Shown here in pieces: positions 8,488 through 15,355 of a stretch of 64,000 bases of DNA (position 1 is the first letter of the stretch; each line of letters begins with the position of its first letter). A program made the position numbers and the translations under genes. The notes under the pieces are model-generated. The model worked only from the letters and a program-made list of their open reading frames with translations. It was not told where the DNA came from and ran no database searches. The stretch comes from Azospirillaceae bacterium (GTDB taxonomy: Bacteria; Pseudomonadota; Alphaproteobacteria; Azospirillales; Azospirillaceae). The stretch is taken from positions 857,800 to 921,799 of the forward strand of contig JAPWJW010000005.1 of NCBI GenBank assembly GCA_028283825.1, written 5' to 3'.

Positions 8488-9846
8488 TTGGTCGAGACGA
8501 CAGTGCGCGACGGCGCAGCGCCCCCCATCACGGCATCCATCCCGACCCTGGCCCGGCCCATCGGTCCGGCGGTGGCCTGGTTCACCGTCTTCACGCTGTG
8601 CGTGGCGCAGATCATCTCCACCATCGACCGCGGCATGCTGGCCCTGGTGATCGACCCCGTGCGCGCCGACCTGAAGATCACCGAGATCGACATCGCGCTG
8701 TTGCAGGGTTTCGCCTTTTCCATCTTCTACGTCACGGTCGGGCTGCCGCTGGGGGCGGTCGCCGACATGGTCAGCCGCCGCCGGCTGCTGGTGGGCGGTA
8801 TCCTGGTGTGGAGTGCCGCCACCATCGGCGGCGGCCTGGCGCAGGATTTCGGCGGCATGTTCACCTCACGCCTGTTCATCGGCGTGGGCGAGGCGGTGCT
8901 GGGCCCCTGCGCCGTCACCATGATCAGCGACCTGTTCCCGGTGCACGGCCGCGGCCGCCCCATGGCAGTCTACGTCTTCGGCACCATGATCGCCTACGGC
9001 ATCGGCTCGCTGGTCAGCGGCTATATCCTGCAAGTCGCCCCCCAGGGGGCGTTCGACGGCCTGCCCTATATCGGCACCCTGGCGCCCTGGCGCATCGCCT
9101 TCGTCCTGGTGGGCGCCTTCGGTTTCGTCATCGCCGCCGTGCTGGGCCTGCTGCGCGAACCGGCACGGCAGCAGCGCGCGGCCTCGGCAGAGACGACCGG
9201 ATTCCGCGCCGGCCTGACCCATTTCTGGGCGGCGCGGGCGGTGTTCCTGCCGCTGTACGGCGCGCTCGCCTTCTTCGCCATGGGCGGTGCGGCCGCCACC
9301 GGCTGGGGTGCCGTGCTGCTGACCCGCGCCTACGGCTATAATCTGGGGGCGGCCGGCAAGGGTCTGGGCTCCGCCTACATCGCCTGGGCCGCCATCGGCG
9401 CCATCATCGCCAGCGTGCTGGTCGACCGCGTCGCCCGCCGGGCGGGGGCGGTGGGTAAGGTGCGGCTGGCCGCCGGCCTGGCCCTGCTGTGCATCCCCTC
9501 GGTGGTCGCGGTCGCCGCCCCCAACGGCACCATCGCCACCATCCTGCTGGCGGAGGTGATGTTCGCCAGCGCCCTCTACGGCACCACCATGCTGTCGGTG
9601 ATATCGGAGGTGGCGCCCCTGCGGGTGCGCGGCCTGGCGGTGGCGCTGTACGCCTTCGTCATGACCATGATCGGCGGCTCCATCGGCCCCATCGCCGTGG
9701 CCTATCTGACCGAACACGTCTTCAAGTCGCCGGCCGCCGTCGGCTCCTCCATGGCCATTGTCGGCATCGCCGCCCTGTTGCTGTCGGCAACACTGGCCTG
9801 GGTTGCCTCGCGCCATGTGGCCAAGGTGGTCCAGGCCACCGCCTGA
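8488..9846 (+). CDS. MFS transporter, spinster-like
   Basis: A 452-residue, 12-helix MFS protein. The start is TTG at 8488 (VETTVRDG), supported by AGGAG 11 bases upstream; no suitable ATG precedes the first helix. Typical subfamily stretches are ISTIDRGMLALVIDPVRADL, LPLGAVADMVSRRRLL, RLFIGVGEAVLGPCA and DLFPVHGRGRPMA. This subgroup is often found next to TonB receptors in alphaproteobacterial catabolic loci. It resembles the permease at 13095-14435, and both probably move organic acids or small amphipathic compounds. Direction and cargo are not determinable here. Confidence 0.9.
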   Translation: MVETTVRDGAAPPITASIPTLARPIGPAVAWFTVFTLCVAQIISTIDRGMLALVIDPVRADLKITEIDIALLQGFAFSIFYVTVGLPLGAVADMVSRRRLLVGGILVWSAATIGGGLAQDFGGMFTSRLFIGVGEAVLGPCAVTMISDLFPVHGRGRPMAVYVFGTMIAYGIGSLVSGYILQVAPQGAFDGLPYIGTLAPWRIAFVLVGAFGFVIAAVLGLLREPARQQRAASAETTGFRAGLTHFWAARAVFLPLYGALAFFAMGGAAATGWGAVLLTRAYGYNLGAAGKGLGSAYIAWAAIGAIIASVLVDRVARRAGAVGKVRLAAGLALLCIPSVVAVAAPNGTIATILLAEVMFASALYGTTMLSVISEVAPLRVRGLAVALYAFVMTMIGGSIGPIAVAYLTEHVFKSPAAVGSSMAIVGIAALLLSATLAWVASRHVAKVVQATA

Positions 9847-9988
9847 GGCCATCGGCCATTGCGTGGACGCCCGGGCATCGCCGCCTGGGCGTTCGTGCCC
9901 CCTTCCCTGACCATCACCCCGGAACCGATCACGGTTCCGATCGATCGCGGCTGGCCCCAGGCCAGCCCGCCTCTGGAGACATGCCCCG

Positions 9989-10825
9989 ATGACCGCCCCC
10001 ATGACCAGCGTCAAACGCGCCTATGCCGACAGCCGCCACGGCCAGCTTCACTATCGCGTCGTCCAGCCGACGGACCCGGTCGCGGGCCTGCCGCCGCTGC
10101 TGTGCCTGCACCAGACGCCCAGCCACAGCGGCGACTGGCTACCCGTGATGCCGGACCTGGGTGCCAGGCGCGTGGTGGTGGCGGCGGACACCCCCGGCTA
10201 CGGCATGAGCGACCCGCCCCCCGCCCCCACCACCATCGAGGATCTGGCGGACATCATGGGCACTCTGATGACCGACCTGGCGGCCGACGGCGTGGTGCCA
10301 GCGGGCCCGTTCGACGTGATGGGTTTCCACACCGGATCCCTGGTCGCCACCCAGCTGGCGCGGTCCCTGCCCGACCGGGTGCGCCGGGCGGTGGTGTTCG
10401 GCCTGGCGGCTTACCCGGCCGACATCCGTGCTGAAAAGCTGGCGAACCTGGCCACGGTGTTTCCGCTGCCCGACGGCACGCTGAACCACGTGGAAAAGCT
10501 GTGGAGCATCATCAGCCAGTTGAGCGACCCGCGCCGCGACGCGGAACAGCGGCACGTCGCCATGGCGGAATGCCTGCGGCTGGGCAGCCGCATGACCTGG
10601 GGCTACCAGTCCGTCTATCGCTTCGATTTCCTGGGCGCCATGACGGCGGTGAAACAGCCGGTGCTGGTCATGAACCCCGAGGATGATTTGTGGACCGTCA
10701 CGCATCAAACGTCCCACACCTATCCCAACGGCCGGCGCTTCGACATACCGGGCGTCAAGCACGGGGTGCTGGAACTGGAGAAGGCCCTGGTGCTGGCGGA
10801 GATCGAGGCCTTCCTGGCGCCTTGA
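9989..10825 (+). CDS. Alpha/beta-hydrolase-fold protein with His at the nucleophile elbow
   Basis: A 278-residue alpha/beta hydrolase. The fold is shown by the oxyanion region LLCLHQTPSHSGDW, a DTPGYGMSD segment, the elbow MGFHTGSLVA (residues 111-120), an acid candidate in NPEDDLW, and a terminal IPGVKHGVLE histidine. The elbow pattern G-F-H-T-G puts His114 where Ser, Cys or Asp normally acts as nucleophile. Either T115 or S117 substitutes, or the protein uses non-covalent chemistry, as some cofactor-free hydratases, lyases and dioxygenases of this fold do. It is the last gene of the plus-strand cluster and converges on a LysR gene. Confidence 0.86.
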   Translation: MTAPMTSVKRAYADSRHGQLHYRVVQPTDPVAGLPPLLCLHQTPSHSGDWLPVMPDLGARRVVVAADTPGYGMSDPPPAPTTIEDLADIMGTLMTDLAADGVVPAGPFDVMGFHTGSLVATQLARSLPDRVRRAVVFGLAAYPADIRAEKLANLATVFPLPDGTLNHVEKLWSIISQLSDPRRDAEQRHVAMAECLRLGSRMTWGYQSVYRFDFLGAMTAVKQPVLVMNPEDDLWTVTHQTSHTYPNGRRFDIPGVKHGVLELEKALVLAEIEAFLAP

Positions 10826-10859
10826 CCGGATCCTTGATCTGGCCGCGCGGCCGATCCCC

Positions 10860-11768
10860 CTAGCGCGAAGCGCGGCCGATCCAGTGCCGGATCATGGACT
10901 TCAGCTGCCGCGCGACCTTGGACTCATACCGGTCCTTGAGGGTGATGAAGCCGAAGGAGGGTGCGGGGATTTCCGACCCCGGCAAGGCCCGCATGGTACC
11001 GGCCTTCAGCTCATGCGCCACCACCTCGCGCGCCACCATGCCGATCATCTGGCCGTGCAGGATCAGGTGCTTCACGAAGGCGATGGAGGATGACTTGATG
11101 GCCTTGCTGTCGTCGGTATGGCCGAACTTGCGCATCACCCGCATGACGTCCTCGTTCCGGTCGATCATGTCGGGACGGTCATAGGCGTGGACCTGGGCCC
11201 AGGTGTACTGACCGAAGGGGGCGCCCTCGGCGATCTGCCTGAAGATGGGATGATCGGCGGCGGCGACCACCGCGTATTCCTGGGTGATCAGGGAATCGAA
11301 GATGAAGTCCTGGTGCTCATACCCCTCGGGGAAGCCGCAGACGGCGAAGTCCAGGTCGCCGGTGGTCAGCAGGGCCAGGATCTGCGAGGTGTAACCCTCA
11401 CGCACCCATAGGTCGATGGCGGGATAGCGTTCGACGAATCCCGCCATCACCCGGGCCAGCGCCTCATTCATCATGATGGGGTGGACACCGACCGCCAGGC
11501 TGGGGACGCGGTTGATTTCCGAGATGTCGTTGATGATGCGCTGTTCCTCGTTCAGCATCAGCTTGGCGCGCTGAACCAGGGTTTCGCAAATCTCCGTCGG
11601 GCGCACGCCGGTGGGCCCACGCTCGAACAACGAGGTGTTCAGTTCCTCCTCCAGCTGCTTGATGCTGGAGGTCAGGGCCGGCTGGGTGACGCCGATGATC
11701 TGGGAGGCCTTGCGCAGGCTGCCCGTTTCATAGACCGCGATCATCCGTTTCAGCTGGACGAGATTCAT
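10860..11768 (-). CDS. LysR-family transcriptional regulator, sister of the one at 4172
   Basis: A 302-residue LTTR starting at 11768 (MNLVQLKRMIAVYETGSL). HTH residues SQIIGVTQPALTSSIKQLE and LFERGPTGVRP are followed by the effector domain. Shared tracts with the regulator at 4172 (AVGVHPIMMNEALAR against EVGVHPIMLNGDFAR; REGYTSQIL against KEGYSSQLL) show that they are close paralogues. Together they bracket the oxidoreductase and transporter cluster, one at each side. The two may sense the substrate and a product of the same pathway. Confidence 0.92.
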   Translation of the reverse strand: MNLVQLKRMIAVYETGSLRKASQIIGVTQPALTSSIKQLEEELNTSLFERGPTGVRPTEICETLVQRAKLMLNEEQRIINDISEINRVPSLAVGVHPIMMNEALARVMAGFVERYPAIDLWVREGYTSQILALLTTGDLDFAVCGFPEGYEHQDFIFDSLITQEYAVVAAADHPIFRQIAEGAPFGQYTWAQVHAYDRPDMIDRNEDVMRVMRKFGHTDDSKAIKSSSIAFVKHLILHGQMIGMVAREVVAHELKAGTMRALPGSEIPAPSFGFITLKDRYESKVARQLKSMIRHWIGRASR

Positions 11769-11876
11769 ACCCTGTATCGCTCACGAGGTTCCGCCGAGGC
11801 GACTGGAGCATACAGGCACGCACCCCGATAGCTATGCGCTTGCGTTCGGTTTGCCCGACTGTTGGAAAGTCATGTT

Positions 11877-11982
11877 CCCTCAGACGCCGGGCGGGCCCAT
11901 CCGGGCCCTTGGGCTATCCTCGCCTTTCAGTCCGCTACGCTTCCCGAAAGGCTCCGGCGGACGCCGTCGCGTCGCGTCCTAC
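11877..11982 (+). repeat. Dispersed intergenic repeat, copy A
   Basis: It begins CCCTCAGACGCCGGGCGG and contains GGGCTATCCTCGCC, a TCAGTCCGCTACGC block and GGCGGACGCCGTCGCGTC, ending near CCTACAGCGGCAT. The same ordered blocks recur at 36555-36690 (inverted), 39150-39300 and 42625-42742. No open frame is shared between the copies, and all lie between genes. It abuts the palindromic element that starts at 11983. Confidence 0.7.
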
Positions 11983-12102
11983 AGCGGCATTAGAGCAAGA
12001 TGCGATCACGCGTGATCGCATCTTGCCCTTAAGCTGTTCATGATAGAGCGGATTTACACGATCAGGTGATTCCACCTGATCGCGTTCCGCTCTAATGCCG
12101 CT
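11983..12102. repeat. Nested palindromic BIME/REP-like element
   Basis: Outer arms AGCGGCATTAGAGC (11983-11996) and GCTCTAATGCCGCT (12089-12102) are perfect reverse complements. Inside lie a perfect 32-base palindrome (11995-12026), a 10-bp hairpin with loop ATTC (12059-12082), and an 8-bp stem, AGAGCGGA with TCCGCTCT (12045-12093). Such mosaics of extragenic palindromes are known as REP, BIME or RIME elements in proteobacteria. The position directly after the stop of the dipeptide-epimerase-like gene fits a 3'-end mRNA-stabilising or terminating role. Confidence 0.75.
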
Positions 12103-12105
12103 GCG

Positions 12106-13098
12106 TTAACCCACACCCCACAAGACCTCGGGCACGAAGATACGACCCTGGGAATAGATGCCGTGATCGGCCCCCGGCTCGGCCAGGAAATACGGGCCGT
12201 CCAGGTCGACCACGTCGCACAGTTGGGCCAGCACGAAAGCGGGGGCCGTCGCCAGGATGGAACCCGCCATGTTGCCCACCATGACGCCCAGACCCAGGCG
12301 CCGGGCCTCCGCCGCCATGGCCAACGCCTCGGTCAGACCGCCGCACTTGTCCAGCTTGATGTTCACGACGTTGAAGCGGCGGTGGTGGGCCGCCAGTTCC
12401 TTCAGGTCCAGGATGCTTTCGTCGGCGGCCAGGGGGATGGGGCTGTTCCAGCCGTCCAGCAAATGCTCCGCCCCCCGGCGGATGGGCTGCTCCAGCAGGG
12501 AAACGCGCTGGTCCACCAGCAAGGCCGCCAGCGGGTCCAGGTCAGCCGCACCGAAACCCTGGTTGGCATCGACCGACAGCCAGACGTCCGGCCGGGCCCG
12601 GCGCACGGCGCGCACCCGCTCCGCATCCGCCGCCAGGTCGCCTTCAAGCTTGAGTTTGATGGCGGTGGCGTCGGTGAAGGCCGCCAGGCGGCGCAGGATC
12701 TCCGCCGGGTCGTCGGCCGGCAGGGTGAAGGTGGTGACCAGGGATTTGGGTGCCGCCACGCCGGCCAGTTGCCACACCGGCCGGCCGCTGACCCGGGACT
12801 CCAGTTCCCACAGGGCGCAGTCCAGGGCGTTGCGGGCGCCGCCGGGCGGCAACAGGCCTTGCAAGTCCCGGCGGTCGATCCCGGCCTCCAACGCCGGGCG
12901 CACCCGCTCGATCTCCTGCTCCATATGGGCGGGATCGTCGCTCAGGTAATAGACGCCGGCGGCCTCCCCCCGGCCCTCATGGCGGCCGTCGCCGACGGTG
13001 ACGATGACGGCGGGCATGGCCTCCAGCAGGTATCCGGAAATGCGGAAGGGTTCGCGCATGCGCATGGCGTCGCGACGATGGGTAATGGACAGGCTCAC
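12106..13098 (-). CDS. Dipeptide epimerase-like enolase-superfamily enzyme
   Basis: A 330-residue member of the muconate-lactonizing subgroup of enolases. Active-site residues are visible: K148-L-K150 (IKLKLEG), D177 (VDANQGF), E203 (LEQPI), D226 (ADES) and K248 (NIKLDKCGG). K150 and K248 would be the two-base pair that epimerises at the alpha carbon; the acidic residues bind Mg2+. The NIKLDKCGG and DANQGF forms match L-Ala-D/L-Glu epimerases and related dipeptide epimerases. The start is GTG at 13098, overlapping the stop of the upstream MFS gene as GTGA, so translation is coupled. With that permease and the nearby S12 hydrolase it suggests use of peptides containing D-residues, such as murein fragments. 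Confidence 0.87.
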   Translation of the reverse strand: MSLSITHRRDAMRMREPFRISGYLLEAMPAVIVTVGDGRHEGRGEAAGVYYLSDDPAHMEQEIERVRPALEAGIDRRDLQGLLPPGGARNALDCALWELESRVSGRPVWQLAGVAAPKSLVTTFTLPADDPAEILRRLAAFTDATAIKLKLEGDLAADAERVRAVRRARPDVWLSVDANQGFGAADLDPLAALLVDQRVSLLEQPIRRGAEHLLDGWNSPIPLAADESILDLKELAAHHRRFNVVNIKLDKCGGLTEALAMAAEARRLGLGVMVGNMAGSILATAPAFVLAQLCDVVDLDGPYFLAEPGADHGIYSQGRIFVPEVLWGVG

Positions 13099-14435
13099 CG
13101 GCTGACACTCCGCGCGGTTCTTGAGGCATACAGGAAAAGCAGGATGGCGGCACCGGCCACCGGGGCGATGACCAGGGTCAGCGACCGGCCGATGGCCAGC
13201 GGGTCGGCGAACACATGGTCGGTGACATAACCGGTCAGGGTGGCGCCGCCGCCCAGGCCCAGCATGATGTTGCCGAAGGCGACGAAGGACACGCTGAGGC
13301 CCCGCGCCCGGTTGGGCACGATCTCCTGGATGGCGGTGATGCCGATGGTGCCGGCGGCACTGGAGAACAGGGTCCACAGGGTGACGGCCGCCAGCACCTG
13401 GTTGGCGGTGCCAGCCAGGGCCACCAGGGCGAAGGGAAAGGCCAGGGCGGCACAGATGGCGGCCACCTGGATGCGGCCCGACGGCCCCCGGCGCTTCACC
13501 ACCACATCGCTGATCAGGCCGCCGGCCACGGTGGCGATGACGCCGGCCACGACGATCAGCGTGCCCAGCATCAGGCCGATGGCGTCCGGCGCCATGGCGT
13601 AACGGCGGCTGAGCAGGGCCGGCGCCCAGCTCATCATGGCGAAGTCGCCCACCGACATGAAGGCGCAGCAGGCGATCAGGGGCAGCAGCACGGCGCGGAT
13701 GGTGGCCAGCTGGGCCAGGATGTCGCGCAGGGAAATGGCCTCCGCCACAGCACCAGCGACAGGTTCGCTGCGCCGTGCCGGTTCCCGGATGGGCAGCAGC
13801 GACAGCAGCAGGGGCAGGCCGCACAGGCCCAGCAGCACCAGCACCGCCCGCCAGGCGGCCAGGCCGTCCAGCAGGGGCACGCCATTGAAGCCGCCGGCGG
13901 CGGCCAGGCCCAGCACGGCGCCGCCGATGGCAATGGCGACACCGCCGCCCACCGTCATGCCCATGATGAAGACGCCGGTGGCCAGGCCCCGCCGTTCGGC
14001 CGGGAACATGTCGGCGATCATGGACATGGCGGCGGGGGCCAAGGCCGCCTCGCCCACGCCCACCACCAGCCGGCCGGCGAACAGCACCCAGAAGGACGGG
14101 GCGTAGCCGCACAGCAGGGTGCCCACGCTCCACAGCGCCACGCCGGCGCTGATGACGGCGCGGCGCGGCAGCACGTCGGCCAGGCGGCCCAGGGGCAGCC
14201 CGGCAACGGAATAGATCAGGGCGAAGGCCACGCCCTGCAGCACGCCGACCTGTGTGTCGCTGATGCCCAGGTCGGCCCGGATGGGGTCGACCAGCAGGCT
14301 CAGGATCTGCCGGTCCGTGTAGGACAGGACGGCGGCGACGCAGAACAACCCCACCGCCGACCACGCCGCCAAGGGCCGGGGCCAGGGTTGGGCATCCTGC
14401 ATTTCGATGGCGATGTCGGGGGATTGGTTTTGCAT
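13095..14435 (-). CDS. MFS transporter, spinster-like, coupled to the epimerase
   Basis: A 446-residue, 12-helix MFS carrier (SYTDRQILSLLVDPIRADLG, LPLGRLADVLPRR, RLVVGVGEAALAPAAMSM, FPAERRGLATGVFIMG). The ATG at 14435 has a weak ribosome site. The stop overlaps the GTG of the epimerase by four bases. It lies downstream of the XRE-cupin regulator on the same strand, with a perfect operator-like dyad (14465-14485) directly before it. It most plausibly imports the dipeptide or related compound that the epimerase acts on. It resembles the transporter at 8488. Confidence 0.9.
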   Translation of the reverse strand: MQNQSPDIAIEMQDAQPWPRPLAAWSAVGLFCVAAVLSYTDRQILSLLVDPIRADLGISDTQVGVLQGVAFALIYSVAGLPLGRLADVLPRRAVISAGVALWSVGTLLCGYAPSFWVLFAGRLVVGVGEAALAPAAMSMIADMFPAERRGLATGVFIMGMTVGGGVAIAIGGAVLGLAAAGGFNGVPLLDGLAAWRAVLVLLGLCGLPLLLSLLPIREPARRSEPVAGAVAEAISLRDILAQLATIRAVLLPLIACCAFMSVGDFAMMSWAPALLSRRYAMAPDAIGLMLGTLIVVAGVIATVAGGLISDVVVKRRGPSGRIQVAAICAALAFPFALVALAGTANQVLAAVTLWTLFSSAAGTIGITAIQEIVPNRARGLSVSFVAFGNIMLGLGGGATLTGYVTDHVFADPLAIGRSLTLVIAPVAGAAILLFLYASRTARSVSR

Positions 14436-14464
14436 GATGGGGCCAGCATCACACAGGTCGATGG

Positions 14465-14485
14465 GTGTTTCAATAAGTGAAACAC
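14465..14485. promoter_or_regulatory. Operator-like dyad, GTGTTTCA with TGAAACAC
   Basis: A perfect 8-5-8 inverted repeat 30 bases before the MFS start. Half-sites of the same sequence occur in the 15177-15355 promoter region, upstream of the XRE-cupin gene and its divergent TonB receptor. Repetition at both promoters of one locus points to binding by the locus regulator at 14505-15176. Confidence 0.6.
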
Positions 14486-14504
14486 GTTTCGAAAAAGAAC
14501 CGGA

Positions 14505-15176
14505 TCAGGCGCCCTCATCCTCCGGCGGGGGCGACAGTTTCCAGGCCTTGGCGGCCGTCTGGGCCAGGCGCTGGATGCCGGGGCCGGCGCAGACCGACAG
14601 CACCCGGCACGTCTCCTCGCTCACCCGGACATAGACATGGCTCATGCCGCTGTCGAAATAGACGGAGTCGCCGGTCTCCAGCCGCAAAGGCGCGTAAAGG
14701 TCGGTGTGCAGTTCCATGGCGCCGGACAGGACGTACAGGTACTCCTCCCCCGAATGGCGGACCATGCCGCCCATCTCCGCCACGCTGCGGGCGCGCACCT
14801 CGATGATGATGGGCACCATCAGCTTACCCAGCAGATCCGCCGCCGGGTACTGGTGGGCATGCACGTCCGAGGTGGCGCCGGAAGACCGGCCGGCGCGCGA
14901 CACGCTGCGGCGCCCCAGGGCCGCCGGCGCCTCCGTTTCCGGCGGCCCGGCCAGCAAGGCGGCGATGTCCACGCCCAGGCCCTGCGCCAGGCGCAGCAGC
15001 TTGTCGTAGGTCATCTCCATCTTGCCGTTCTCAAGCTTGGACAGGGTTGAGAACGGCATGCCGATGCGGGCCGCCAGCGCGCGCAGGGTCAAGCCCTGCT
15101 TGATGCGCACCGCTTTCAGCGCCGCCGCCGGATGACCGGGGGCCGGATGGGCCCGATCCGGGGCGGGGTTGGCCAT
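14505..15176 (-). CDS. XRE-family regulator with C-terminal cupin sensor
   Basis: About 223 residues. The HTH_3 domain lies at roughly residues 20-75 (LKAVRIKQGLTLRALAARIG, STLSKLENGKMEMTYDKLLR) and a cupin_2 sensor at about 145-205 (GEEYLYVLSGAMELH, LETGDSVYFDSGMSHVYVRV). The ATG at 15176 (MANPAPDR) was selected because GGAG lies seven bases upstream; in-frame ATGs at 15188 and 15197 are alternatives. This architecture is typical of small-molecule-responsive regulators of amino-acid and polyamine catabolism such as PuuR relatives. It is divergent from the TonB receptor and leads into the MFS-epimerase pair, so it is the likely local regulator. Confidence 0.9.
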   Translation of the reverse strand: MANPAPDRAHPAPGHPAAALKAVRIKQGLTLRALAARIGMPFSTLSKLENGKMEMTYDKLLRLAQGLGVDIAALLAGPPETEAPAALGRRSVSRAGRSSGATSDVHAHQYPAADLLGKLMVPIIIEVRARSVAEMGGMVRHSGEEYLYVLSGAMELHTDLYAPLRLETGDSVYFDSGMSHVYVRVSEETCRVLSVCAGPGIQRLAQTAAKAWKLSPPPEDEGA

Positions 15177-15202
15177 GCCATTCTCCATGTTTCCCATGAC
15201 CC

Positions 15203-15314
15203 GTGTTTCACAGGCCCTGCTCTGTTTCCAAAATGCATCAGGTGCCGCCTGAAAACCAGCCTCATGGCGTTGTGAATGACCCATTACAGAAACACTGTTG
15301 CCAAATCTGAAACG
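15203..15314. promoter_or_regulatory. Divergent promoter region with GTTTCA/TGAAAC half-sites
   Basis: Between the XRE-cupin start and the TonB receptor start. GTGTTTCA at 15203, GAAACAC near 15289 and TGAAACG near 15308 repeat the half-sites of the dyad at 14465. ACAG-AAACA-CTGT forms a small dyad of its own near 15287. Consistent with autoregulation and divergent control; inferred from sequence repetition only. Confidence 0.45.
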
Positions 15315-15355
15315 CATGCCATCATGCCCCCACAATCGATCAGGGAGATCGGGTA

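Noticed and set aside
12106..14364. 752-codon frame reading through from the MFS region into the epimerase
   Set aside because: Only its last 330 codons are real; upstream of GTG 13098 it is an out-of-frame reading of the MFS gene, so it is not a fusion protein.
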